DNA of 64,000 nucleotides from Platanthera guangdongensis (taxonomy: Eukaryota > Streptophyta > Magnoliopsida > Asparagales > Orchidaceae), in the NCBI GenBank assembly GCA_039583875.1, contig CM077149.1, positions 152,274,416-152,338,415 of the forward strand, in the 5' to 3' direction. Of the stretch, positions 36,300 to 46,005 are shown piece after piece. Within the stretch, counting starts at the first letter, position 1; every line of letters begins with the position of its first letter. Both the position numbers and the translations under genes were made by a program. The notes beneath the pieces are model-generated. The model was given only the letters and a program-made list of their open reading frames with translations, was not told where the DNA came from and did no database searches.

Positions 36300-37085
36300 G
36301 AAACAGACTCCTCGAGTAGCAGCAAAACCCACTCGAGTAGCAGCAAAAATCACTCGAGTAGCAGCAGCAAAAATGAAAATTGGGGCTCAATATTGCTTCA
36401 AATCGAAAAGTACTCAACATGAAAGTTGTAGATCTCTTCGAGACGAACAAATTTGATGTTAACCATTTTTTGATACGACACTAATTTGACCCTCAAAACG
36501 GCACTCAAACGTAGACAGGAACAGACTACTCGAGAACAAGTCTACAGGTACTCGAGAGGTAAGAAAAAATTCACTCGAGTAGCAGAATAGATCATTCGAG
36601 TAGCAGAATAAATTACTCGAGTAGCAGAATATAATTACTCGAGTAGCCGAAAGGATTACTCGAGTAGCAGAAAGGATTACTCGAGTAGCAGAAAGGATTA
36701 CTCGAGTAGCAGAAATAATTTACTCGAGTAGCAGAAATGATTACTCGAGTATTAGGAATAATTTACTCGAGTAGCAGAAATAATTTACTCGAGTAGCAGA
36801 AAGGATTACTCGAGTAGCAGAAAGGATTACTCGAGTAGCAGAAATAATTTACTCGAGTAGCAGAAATAATTTACTCGAGTAGCAGAAAGGATTACTCGAG
36901 TAGCAGAAAAGATTACTCGAGTAGCAGAAATAATTTACTCGAGTAGCAGAAATAATTTACTCGAGTAGCAGAAATGATTACTCGAGTAGCAGGAAGGATT
37001 ATTCGAGTAGCAGAAATAATTGACTCGAGTAGCAGAAAAGAGTCACTCGAGTATATATAAAAAAGTCACTCGAGTAGCAGAAAAC
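36300..37085. repeat. Minisatellite of ACTCGAGTAGCAG units in the Tekay LTR
   Basis: About 27 copies of a 20-22-bp unit with the invariant core ACTCGAGTAGCAG and a variable spacer (AAAGGATT, AAATAATTT, AAATGATT). Copies are contiguous from about 36565 and three further copies lie at 36310-36370. The core contains the palindrome CTCGAG. The spacing is tandem without unique spacers, so it is not a CRISPR array. Confidence 0.95.
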
Positions 37086-37622
37086 AATTTTTTTTGCAAA
37101 TATATTCTTTTGATCAAACTATATGAATGAATAGTAAAGACATTTTTGAATAGCACTATAATATTAAAATAATCGTATTTATATATTTTTGAATAAGAAA
37201 ATACGAGTTCAAAACGGAGGCCCGAACGCGCGCCGAATCAAACGAAATTTGCACAGTAGGCGAACACTGACGCTACGAACACAACGACAAACTAAAAACC
37301 AAAATCAGACAAGCCATTCTCGAGATATAAATTTTTAAAATTTCCGACGAACATAAATTCCACAAAACTTCGGAAAATCGCCGAGGCCCAAATATCGCAC
37401 GAATCGCGATGAAACTTGACGAGCAAGTCCAAAATTACTTAACTTAAAATTCAAATGCAAAATTTTCCCATTAAAACAAGAATTCGGCCGACTCGACCAC
37501 ACGAACGGGAAAATGACTTAACGACAAAGCGTCGTCAACTCGACGTTAAAAGTAACGTCACGACGTCATAGATATGATGATACCCATTCAAATAAAATCT
37601 TTGAAAAATCGGGGGCGTTACA

Positions 37623-37640
37623 GTCACTCCCCCTAAAAAG
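37623..37640 (-). promoter_or_regulatory. Polypurine tract of the Tekay element
   Basis: The minus strand reads TTTTTAGGGGGAGTGAC directly before the LTR start TGTAACG. This is the plus-strand DNA primer site in reverse transcription. Confidence 0.8.
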
Positions 37641-37729
37641 AAGTTTCGTTCCGAAACTTAACACAACTCCAAAACCAAACCAAAACGATAAAATCAAACA
37701 TGACTGAAAACATAAAGACATACCTGAAA

Positions 37730-38615
37730 TTAAGAGAAGAGGTGTGTATGAGATTCCCTCATCGCCGATTCCAATTCCCACGTCGCGCTCTCGACGTCTT
37801 GATTTATCCAAAGAACCTTGATCATGGGAATTTTCTTTCTCCACAGCACTCGATCCTGAGACTCCAAAATACGAACATGCACCTCCACAAAAAAAAGGTT
37901 TGGCTTCAACTGGGGCACAACATCAAGAATCTGCCTGTCGCTCAACACACACTTCCACAGCTGACTCACATGGAAAACATCGTGCACTCCTGGAAAATTC
38001 ACCGGTAGGTCCATCCTATAAGCTGAAACACCAATCCACTCAACAATTCGGAAGGGTCACACATATCTCGGGTCCAACTTATGGTTCTTACCAAATCGCT
38101 TCACACTAGACATCGGGGAAACATTTAGGAAATCCATATCCTCGACGGCAAACTCCAAATTGGTCCTGCGCCGATTGACATACTTTTCATAGCGCTCCTG
38201 GGCTACCTGAAGCTTCTCTCGGATGAGCCTAACTGAAGTTTCCATCTCTTCAAGGGCTTCTGGACCTAGCAACAGTCTCTCACCAATCTCAGCCCAAAAC
38301 AAAGGAGTCCTGCAACGTCTCCCATATAAAGCTTCAAATGGAGCCATTTGGAAGCTCTCCTGGTATATATTATTGTAGGCAAACTCTGTTAGCCTCAGAC
38401 GCTCATCCCACGCTCCACTGTGGTCCAAAATGTAACATCTAATCATGTCCTCCACGATCTGATTTACTCTTTCTGTTTGTCCATTCGTCTGCGGATGGTA
38501 GGTGGTGGAATACCTCAAGTCGGTACACAACCCCTCTTGCAAGCTTTTCCAGAAACAAAACATGAACCTGAAGTCTCGATCAGATACAATACTGACAGGT
38601 ACTCCATGCAACCTG
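37730..38615 (-). pseudogene. Tekay integrase C-terminal half and chromodomain
   Basis: The minus strand encodes the integrase core end (LHGVPVSIVSDRDFRF, YHPQTNGQTERVNQIVEDM, FAYNNIYQESFQMAPFEALY), then the GPEALEEME region, FHVSQLWKCV and a chromodomain-like end: RILESQDRVLWRKKIPMIKV, LWINQDVESATWE and a final HTHLFS. Chromodomains in this family steer integration to heterochromatin. The upstream half of the integrase resumes at 50460 beyond the Tat insertion. A stop and frame change lie near 38050. Confidence 0.82.
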
Positions 38616-38620
38616 ATGAC

Positions 38621-39412
38621 TGTACAACCCTGTGTCCGGCGAGCGGGCCCAGCCAGGGAGGTTGAGCGGGCCTGACCCCGCAACCCGCACCCGGGCGGCA
38701 AAACGGGTAAGGTCGACAGAAAGGTCGGCTCGCTCCCGCCCATCTCAGGCGAGCGGGCTGGCGACCCGCGGCGAGCGAGCGAGACCCGCGGTTGGTGATC
38801 CGCCGGTCAACCCCCCCACGCGCGACCAGGCTGCCGATCCGCCCGACGGAAGACAGGCAGCTCGCCCATATCGGCTCGCACTCGCCCAGTGAGGATGGAC
38901 GAGTCCTAGAGCCAGGTCGCGCCCGCCTCTCGCGGGTGGAATCGGAGGCGAACTGAATCCCCATGGGTGCGAATAGCTATTCAGAACAGCGGAGCCTGGC
39001 TGTTCGCAGACCAGGTTGGACTGCGCATAGCTATCCAAAACAGCGGAGTTTGGCTGTTGGCAGACCCAACCAGGGGCCTTTTTGGTATTTCCAGGTCAGT
39101 TCTTTTGGTTATTGGCAGTTCAGATTCTGAAAATCTATAAATAAGACCCAAGGGGTACCTCAGAGGGCACGCTTTCAGTGCCTCCTTGCCCTCATTCTCA
39201 AGTGTTCTCTGAGGGTACCTTAGCTCGGCTCTTGGCTAAGGAGGGGAAGCGCTCAGAGATCTTCCGGGTTTGTGGTGGGACCTCCCTGCCGAGCCCTTGG
39301 GTCTGTCCTTTCTTGTCTCTCTCATTGTTTTTCTTGCAGGTGCGAAGTAGGCGCGAGACCACCCCTTCCCCAAGGGTCGAACTCCACAAGAGGCCGGTTT
39401 CCGGTTTCAACA
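38621..39412 (+). repeat. 5' LTR of the Tat element (792 bp)
   Basis: TGTACAACCC to GGTTTCAACA. A TATAAATAAGACCC box at about 39136 is the likely promoter. The base run after the LTR (TTTTGGTGCGGTGAGCG) is the probable primer site, but the tRNA could not be assigned. Confidence 0.95.
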
Positions 39413-39422
39413 TTTTGGTGCG

Positions 39423-41160
39423 GTGAGCGTGGAGAGTGGTCAGTGCAGAAAAGCTTCGGCGAGCTCAATGACGGGAGGTCAAGGATCCGACAGGCAGAAC
39501 TCGCCGCCCCCTCTGCCTCTCGCGATAGTGGGAATGTTTGAAGACTTCAGGAACGAGGTGCTGGACCTCGTCAAGATCGCACTCGGCGTGCGGGCCGAGT
39601 GCTCGACTCCGGCAGCCCAGATCGCGGCCGCCCCCTCTTTAGGCGAAGACGCTCCTGGCAGGCGAGCCGGGAAGGAAGTGGCTGAGGAAGGTCGGGGGAG
39701 CGAGCTCTCGGGGCGCGAGCTCTTCCCCGGCTCGGCAGGCCGAGGTCGACTCGGCGAGTTGGGCTCGCGGGACTCGCCGGCTCGCCCGGCGGTTGGAAGC
39801 AGCCCATTCAGCGAGCTGGTCTCCTCAGCACCAGTACCAGAAGGGTTCAGGGAGCCCGAGATGTCCTACTACACCGGAAAAGGAGACCCGGTTCAGCATG
39901 TCCAATGGTTCGAGGACATGGTCTCCATCCGTCAGATGTCGGACGGATTCAAGTGCCGTCTCTTCGCCATCACGCTCCGAGAGAAGGCAAGGGAGTGGTT
40001 CCACCAGCTGCCGGCCAGTTCCATCTATTGCTTCGAGGACCTGCGCCGAGGGTTCATGTTGAGGTTCACTACCTCAAAGAAGAGGAAGAAGGAGTCTGAG
40101 TCCCTGTTCCACATAAAGCAGGGGGTGAACGAGACGTTGGGAAGCTACGTCGATCGGTTCCAGGAGGAGGTTACCCAAGTCCAGGAGATGCCGGGCCACA
40201 GTCTGATGATGGCCTTCACACTAGGCCTGCAGCAGGGTTTCTTCCGCATGGAGCTGAAGAGAATTCCCCCCCTCTCCTACGAGGAGCTGATGGAGAGGGC
40301 GGCGAGAGAGGTCGACGGGGAGGCGTCGAACCCAGAATTTGCAAGGAAGTTGGCCAGGTGGGCGGCCGAGGAGGAAAAGGAGTCGAAGGGAGGAAGAGGA
40401 CAGGAAGAGAGGAGGGGGGAGCCCAGGCAGAGGGAGCAGAGGGAGCAGAGGCAGCTCCAGGGACAGCAGCCGGGGTGGGGCGCCAGGAGCCCGACCGTAG
40501 GCTGGGCTGGAGACCAGAGTGGCAGGGGCAGGGGCCACAGAGAGGGTACTACGGGAGAGGTCACTATCAGGGGAGGCAGGACCAGTTCCACCCCCAGGCT
40601 GGAGGTAGGGTCAGAGGCCGCGACTCCCCGATCAGGAGGAGGCCATGGCCATAGCCTGGGAGCGAGGAGAGGGGTCATGAGAAGGAGGAGAAGAGAGTTC
40701 AGGGTGGAGCTGCCCTACTGCGACTTCCATCAGGAAGAGGGGCACGCAACAGCCACATGCCCGGAGTTTTTGGAGATGAGAGGGAACAGGGGTCGGCAGC
40801 AGCAGCAGGAGGAGGTGCGGCAGGAAGTGAGGATCGAGGAGGTCCTGCCTCGGGCGGAGGAGGATCGTTGTGAAGACCGGGTGGATGTGGGGACCCGAGG
40901 AGGGATCAGAGTGATCCACGGGGGAGTGGGAGTCGAGGCTTCCCGCAAGGCAAGTCTCCACACCATGTATCGGCGGAGCGTCGCCTCTACATCCCAAACC
41001 CCGCCCCCGGAGGAGAGAATCACCTTCTCCAGAAGTGATATGCCGGACCACGAGGATCCGTTCTGTGATGCGCTGGTCATCAAGGCCGCCATCGAGAACT
41101 TCACCGTCTCTCGGATCCTCGTGGACAATGGAAGCTCCGTGAACGTCGTCTTCAAAAGGC
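39423..41160 (+). CDS. Tat gag and start of protease
   Basis: One frame of about 580 meaningful codons. There is an acidic/Pro-rich N-terminus, then the gag capsid-like domain (about residues 140-300) with YYTGKGDPVQHVQWFEDM, REKAREWFHQLP and DLRRGFMLRF. A basic, Arg/Gly/Gln-rich linker follows, then a knuckle-like CDFHQEEGHATATC (C-x2-H-x4-H-x4-C, as in other Tat elements), and the protease active site ILVDNGSSVNVVF at the end. The frame is lost just after this motif at about 41150, where the next frame continues protease. Either a mutation or an assembly error separates them. Confidence 0.85.
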
Positions 41161-41170
41161 GTTTGACGCG

Positions 41171-42769
41171 ATGCAGGTGGAGGCTAAGAGGGTACTGGCC
41201 TCGGACGGGCCCTTGTTCGGGTTCTCAGGAGAAAGGAAGGAGGTAGAGGGAGGAGTCGGCCTCCATGTCACCCTGGGGGGGCAGTCCCGAAACTGCAAGT
41301 TCGTCATCGTGGACGCCCCCAGCAGCTACAGCGCAATCTTCGGGAGGCCCCTGATCAGCGCCTTCCGCTGCGTCCCCTCGTCCTTCCATCAGTGCCTGAA
41401 GTTCAACGCTGAGGGGGTGCAGGTCAGAGTTAGAGGAGACCCGAAGGTGGCGCGGGAATGCTACGTCACCGCGGTAAACACCATCTCTTGGCAGGAAGGA
41501 GCCGAGGAGATGGGGCGGAGGATGGAGGAGGACGAGCAGGAAGCCGGAGAGGAGAAGCCGAGGACGAAGGACTGCGCAGAGAAGGCGAAAAGAGGAGGTA
41601 TGGAGGAAGTGGCCGAAGTGAGGGCCGTAGGAGGGGAGATGGAGGTAGAGGTCCGCGTTCCGGAGGAAGGGGACGCCGAAGGATGGGGGGAGCAGTCTAG
41701 GCTGGAGGCCGCAGAGGAGGTGGTGGAGCTGGAAGTGCTCACCCGCGGAGGCAGGATGGAGAGGATCCGCGTCAGCGGGGGGCTGACCCCGGAGGACCAG
41801 GGCAGGATGCTGGAGTGCATCCAGAAGAACGTGGACATCTTCGCCTGGAGCGCCGCGGAGATGCCGGGGGTTGACGCGGATGTGGCTTGCCACCGCCTCA
41901 ACCTGGACCCGGGAACACGCCCCGTCCAACAGAAGAAGAGGTCCACGGTGGATAGGCTGGCGGAACCCATCAGGGAGGAGGTGGCCAAGCTTCTCAAAGC
42001 CGGCTTCGTATCCGAAATTCAGTACCCCGGCTGGGTCTCAAACGTTGTGATGGTTAAAAAAGGAGACGGCTGCTGGCGGTTGTGTATCGATTTCTCTCTT
42101 CTTAATAAAGCTTGTCCTAAGGACTGTTACCCTTTGCCTCGGATCGACGCGCTGGTTGATTCCGCCGTCGGCTTTTCTGTAATGAGTTTTTTAGATGCCT
42201 TTTCAGGTTACCACCAGATCAGGATGCACCCCCCGGACATCAAGGATGTCTCATTCATCACAGGGGACGGCTGCTATTGCTACAAGATGATGTCGTTCGG
42301 GCTAAAGAATGCTGGTGCCACCTACCAGAAAATGATGGATCGGGTCTTCAAGGAACAGAGGGGGAGGAACTTGGAGGTGTACGTGGACGACCTCATGATC
42401 AAGAGCCGGGACGTGGACTCCCACCTCCGGGACCTGGAGGAGACGTTCGCCACCCTGCGTAGATACAAAATGCGTCTGAATCCTCTTAAGTGCATTTTTG
42501 GGGCTAGCCGAGGGAAGTTCTTGGGGCACCTCCTCACCCCCGCGGGGGTCGAGCCGAACCCGGACAAGGTCAGGGCTATCCTGGAGTTGGGGTCCCCGCG
42601 GAATGCGAAGGAGGTCCAGCGGCTGACAGGGAAGCTAGCAGGACTGAGCCGTTTCCTTTCTCGGGCAGGGGAGAAGTGCTCCCCCTTCTTCAAAACGCTG
42701 AGGGGAGGCCAGAGGTTCGAGTGGAGCCAGGAATGTGAGGAGGCCTTTCAGGCCCTCAAGCGCAGTTGA
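41171..42769 (+). CDS. Tat protease C-terminus and reverse transcriptase
   Basis: A 532-residue frame. The protease end includes VIVDAPSSYSAIFGRPLIS. A charged linker follows, then RT with GFVSEIQYPGWVSNVVMVKK, WRLCIDFSLLNKACPKDCYP, FLDAFSGYHQIRM, MSFGLKNAGATYQKMMDRVF and VYVDDLMIKS (the YVDD catalytic box), then FLGHLLTPAGVEPNPDKVRA and the RT connection. The frame ends in FQALKRS just before RNase H, again through a single-base shift at about 42755. Confidence 0.88.
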   Translation: MQVEAKRVLASDGPLFGFSGERKEVEGGVGLHVTLGGQSRNCKFVIVDAPSSYSAIFGRPLISAFRCVPSSFHQCLKFNAEGVQVRVRGDPKVARECYVTAVNTISWQEGAEEMGRRMEEDEQEAGEEKPRTKDCAEKAKRGGMEEVAEVRAVGGEMEVEVRVPEEGDAEGWGEQSRLEAAEEVVELEVLTRGGRMERIRVSGGLTPEDQGRMLECIQKNVDIFAWSAAEMPGVDADVACHRLNLDPGTRPVQQKKRSTVDRLAEPIREEVAKLLKAGFVSEIQYPGWVSNVVMVKKGDGCWRLCIDFSLLNKACPKDCYPLPRIDALVDSAVGFSVMSFLDAFSGYHQIRMHPPDIKDVSFITGDGCYCYKMMSFGLKNAGATYQKMMDRVFKEQRGRNLEVYVDDLMIKSRDVDSHLRDLEETFATLRRYKMRLNPLKCIFGASRGKFLGHLLTPAGVEPNPDKVRAILELGSPRNAKEVQRLTGKLAGLSRFLSRAGEKCSPFFKTLRGGQRFEWSQECEEAFQALKRS

Positions 42770-43506
42770 CACAAGCCCCGCTGCTCCAGGGGCCGGAGGA
42801 GGGTGAGGATTTGTTCTTATATCTCGGGGTCGGGGCTGAGGCCTTGAGCTCCGTCTTAGTACGTACAGAGGGGAAGAGGCAGCTCCCCATTTATTACGTC
42901 AGCCGGGTCCTGAGGAAAGCCGAGCTCCGGTACCCAATCTTGGAGAAACTTGCATTCGCCCTAATCGTCTCGGCTCGGAGGCTACGGCCTTACTTCCAGG
43001 CGCACCCGATCCGAGTGGTGACCGACCATCCTCTCCGCAACATCTTCGAGGGGGTGGAGCACTCAGGCCGGCTGGCCAAGTGGTCGGTGGAGCTAAGCGA
43101 GTTCGATGTCTCCTTCGTTCCGCGGCTCTCAATCAAAGCTCAGGCGATGACCGACTTCCTGGCCGACTACGTAGTAGAAGTAGCAGAGGAGGAGCTCACC
43201 CGCCCGACTCCTTGGAAGGTGAGGGTGGATGGAGCCTCAGGGAGGCATTCTCTCGGAGTAGGAGTGATTCTGGAAAATCCTCAAGGGACTCGGATCGAGC
43301 AGACGGTGGTGGTGCATTTTCCCATTACCAACAACCAGGCCGAGTACGAAGCAGTGATAGCGGGACTTCGCCTGGCCAGGGAGTTGGGGGTGCTGGATGT
43401 GGAGGTCCTGACCGACTCCATGGTGGTGGCTTCCCAGATCAACGGGGAGTTCGAAGCAAGGGAGGCCGCTTTGAAGTTATACTTGACCAAAGTAAAGGGG
43501 TCATAG
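42766..43506 (+). CDS. Tat RNase H and archaeal-type RNase H
   Basis: The first RNase H begins with the TQAPLLQGPEEGEDLFLYLG connection and continues with PIYYVSRVLRKAELRYPILE and VVTDHPLRNIF. A second RNase H begins PWKVRVDGASGRHSLGVGV, with the catalytic acids visible in VDGAS, NNQAEYEAVIAGL and VLTDSMVVA. Two RNase H domains in a row define the Tat/Ogre group. The frame shifts at about 43500 into the next one. Confidence 0.88.
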   Translation: MTQAPLLQGPEEGEDLFLYLGVGAEALSSVLVRTEGKRQLPIYYVSRVLRKAELRYPILEKLAFALIVSARRLRPYFQAHPIRVVTDHPLRNIFEGVEHSGRLAKWSVELSEFDVSFVPRLSIKAQAMTDFLADYVVEVAEEELTRPTPWKVRVDGASGRHSLGVGVILENPQGTRIEQTVVVHFPITNNQAEYEAVIAGLRLARELGVLDVEVLTDSMVVASQINGEFEAREAALKLYLTKVKGS

Positions 43507-44527
43507 GGACCTTCCAGACCTTCTCCATCCGGCACGTGCCAAGGGGGGAGAATGAACAGGCCGACCAACTGGCGAAGCACGGCCCCCGGGCAGGGGGTAC
43601 CATCACCGACCTATTTCGCCCCTCCATCGAAGAAGGAGAGCTCATGGAGATCGACCAGCAGCCTTCGTGGATGGACCCAGTGGTAGTTTTCCTCTCCACG
43701 GGAGAGTATCCGGAGGGAATAGACAAGAAGAAGCTGAGGCACAAGTCCGCTTACTACCTCCTTAAAGATGGGCAGCTTTACAGGAAGACCCTCTCCGGGA
43801 TGCTGGCTCACTGCGTGTCCGAGGGCGAGACGCAGAGGATCTTGGAAGAAGTCCACTCCGGGGAGTGCGGGAGTCATTCCGGGAGTCGGACCTTGGAGGG
43901 GAGGATAGTCAGGCAGGGGTATTTCTGGCCCACCCTGGCCGGGACGCCGCGGAGTTCGCAAGAAGATGTCATAAGTGCCAGCTGTTTGCCCCCCTCCAGC
44001 TACAGCCGGCCCAACAACTCAGGAGTATCACGGCCCCTTGGCCCTTTGCAATCTGGGGAATGGATTTGGTTGGACCGTTCCCCCAGGCCAGCGGCCAGCG
44101 AAGGTTCCTCCTGGTGATGATCGACTACTTCTCAAAGTGGATGGAGGTAAAGGCGTTGGCCAAGGTGACCTCCCAAGTGATCAGGAACTTCGTCTGGGGG
44201 GAGATCATCTGTCGCCATGGGCTGCCCCAAGCCATCGTCACCGATAACGGACCCCAGTTCGCCAGTGCCGAGTTCACCAGCTTCTGCGAGCAGCTCGGAA
44301 TCAACCTCAGGTTCGCCTCGGTCCACCACCCCAGGAGCAACAGGCAGGTGGAGGCGGCGAACAAGATCATCGTCAACCTCCTCAAGAAGAAGGTGGAAAA
44401 CTTAAAGGGGAGCTGGGTGGAGCAGCTCCCCGCTGTTCTTTGGGCCCTTAGAACCACCCCTAATACAGCCACAGGGGAGACCCCCTTCAAGCTCTCCCAT
44501 GGATGCGAGGCGGTGCTCCCCATATAA
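43507..44527 (+). CDS. Tat integrase
   Basis: 43507-43960 reads in one frame (VIGTFQTFSIRHVPRGENEQ, ADQLAKHGPRAGG, KSAYYLLKDGQLYRKTL, HSGECGSHSGSRTLEGRIV). The remainder reads in the next: RRCHKCQLFAP completes the HHCC zinc site, then the core WGMDLVGPFPQASGQRRFLL, IVTDNGPQFASAEF and HHPRSNRQVEAANK, with the D, D, E residues visible. A stop at 44525-44527 falls within the integrase C-terminal region, and related sequence continues beyond it. Confidence 0.85.
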
Positions 44528-44917
44528 TTTGAAGTTCAAACGCCGCGAGTCGGGACGACCAAAGAGGGTCGAGAGGGATGGCGAGCCGAGAACGAGGAGG
44601 AGCTGAGACTCTCCCTAGACATGGTGGAGGAGTTGAGGGACCTCTCGGCCATCCGACAGGAGGAGGTCAAAAGGAGGATGGCGAGATACTTCGACAAACA
44701 TGTCAGGATCAAGCAGTTCGCAGAAGGGGATCTGGTGCTGAAAAAGGTAGACGCGGCAGGGAGGTCAACATCCGTGGGAAAGCTCAACCCCAGCTGGGAG
44801 GGGCCATTCATCGTGAAGGAAGCTCTGAAGTCAGCGAGCTATCGACTTCAAAATGTAGAGGGCGAGACCCTGAGTCTCACCTGGAGTGGGGACGACCTGA
44901 AGAGGTTTTTTCCCTAA
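44528..44917 (+). pseudogene. Tat integrase C-terminal domain after an in-frame stop
   Basis: Continuing the integrase frame past the TAA: EELRLSLDMVEELRDLSAI, RRMARYFDKHVRIKQFAEGD, LVLKKVDAAGRSTSVGKLNP, SWEGPFIVKEALKSASYRL and LKRFFP, then TAA at 44915. This is the usual C-terminal domain of Tat integrases, so the stop at 44525 is a nonsense change. Confidence 0.8.
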
Positions 44918-44995
44918 GCACATGTAAACAACACGACTCGTTATAATGAATTCCTCCTTCTTCCCCCCCCCCCCCCCGGAATCGCCACAGCCGGT

Positions 44996-45520
44996 TTGCA
45001 CAAAGAGATGGAGAATGAGTTTGGACCCCGAGAAGATCCCGCTGTCAGGCTCTCACCTAGCTGGCAGGGCCGGAAGTCACTCGGTGTCATCCCTAGCCTC
45101 GAGAAGATCCCGCTGCCAGGCTCTCACCTAGCTGGCAGGGCCGGAAGTCACTCGATGGAGAACGAGTTTGGACCCCGAGAAGATCCTGCTGCCAGGCTCT
45201 CACCTAGCTGGCAGGGCCGGAAGTCACTCGGTGTCACCCCTAGCCTCGAGAAGATCCCGCTGTCAGGCTCTCACCTAGCTGGCAGGGCCGGAAGTCACTC
45301 GATGGAGAATGAGTTTGGACCCCGAGAAGATCCCGCTGCCAGGCTCTCACCTAGCTGGCAGGGCCGGAAGTCACTCGGTGTCATCCCTAGCCTCGAGAAG
45401 ATCCCGCTGCCAGGCTCTCACCTAGCTGGCAGGACCGGAAGTCACTCGATGGAACGACTCAGAAAGCAACGACCTGCGACCCAGAACAAATCGCGTTGTC
45501 GGACTCCCACCTAGCCGGCA
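44996..45520 (+). repeat. Tandem repeat block in the Tat 3' region (~147-bp unit of two ~73-bp halves)
   Basis: The half-unit AGGCTCTCACCTAGCTGGCA is repeated about seven times, alternating with GAGAATGAGTTTGGACCCCG and GTGTCATCCCTAGCCTCGAG starts, so that ~147-bp double units recur about three and a half times. The last copy is degenerate. The block lies between pol and the antisense genes. An in-frame open stretch through it is a by-product. Confidence 0.95.
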
Positions 45521-45675
45521 AGGCCGGGAACTACTCGAAAAGCGTGCGCAGCAAGACGGAATCACAAGAATAAGTCAAAAAGAGGGAAAGGGCCTAGCAT
45601 GGCCCCATCCTCAGACCCCAGGAAAGGTGGTCTAGTAAACGCAAAGGCCTGGCGAGAGTCCACAGGGAATTAAGC

Positions 45676-45790
45676 ATGCGGCCGAGGGACGAGCCAGCTC
45701 GCCTCGCTCGGCGGACGAGCCAGCTCGCCTCGCTCGGCGGACGGGCAGCTCGCCTCGCTCGGCGGACGGGCAGCCACCTCGCCAGAGCCG
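45676..45790. repeat. Short tandem repeats (CAGCTCGCCTCGCTCGGCGG)
   Basis: About four copies of a 23-27-bp unit with ACGAGCCAGCTCGCCTCGCT or ACGGGCAGCTCGCCTCGCTC. They lie in the spacer right of the larger repeat block. Confidence 0.85.
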
Positions 45791-46005
45791 GGCCGCAGGG
45801 GCAGGTCGCGCCATCCGGCAATAACATCGTCGGAAGAAATAAAAAGGGGGCGAGGGAGCACTTATAAAGAGAGCAGCAGCTAAAAAATACGAAGTATAAG
45901 CGCAACCCGCGCATACATCTCAAAACAGACATATACATAATGAGGTTCATCCAAAAAGATAAATTACAAGAGTCTGGGGAAACGCGAGATCAGGGGTGAG
46001 AAATC
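45791..46005. other. Spacer of the Tat element
   Basis: It lies between the repeats and the stop of the antisense gene and would include that gene's 3' UTR. No other feature seen. Confidence 0.4.

Larger units (their letters stand above)
34360..37622 (-). repeat. 3' LTR of the Tekay-like element (3263 bp)
   Basis: The plus-strand ends are TGTCACAACCC and GGGGGCGTTACA. The great length is typical of Tekay/Del elements. It includes a (TA)n run at about 36233-36286 and a minisatellite at about 36300-37085. The right edge abuts the purine tract. The left flank is TATGT; its partner is outside the window. Confidence 0.8.

Noticed and set aside
36300..37085. Possible CRISPR array (regular ~20-bp repeats)
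   Set aside because: The repeats are contiguous, the spacers are short near-identical variants rather than unique sequences, and the context is a plant retrotransposon LTR. It is a minisatellite.
44996..45514. A 172-codon repetitive protein
   Set aside because: It is the translation of the Tat tandem repeats. The frame is open because the unit length is close to a multiple of three, and there is no sign of a real product.
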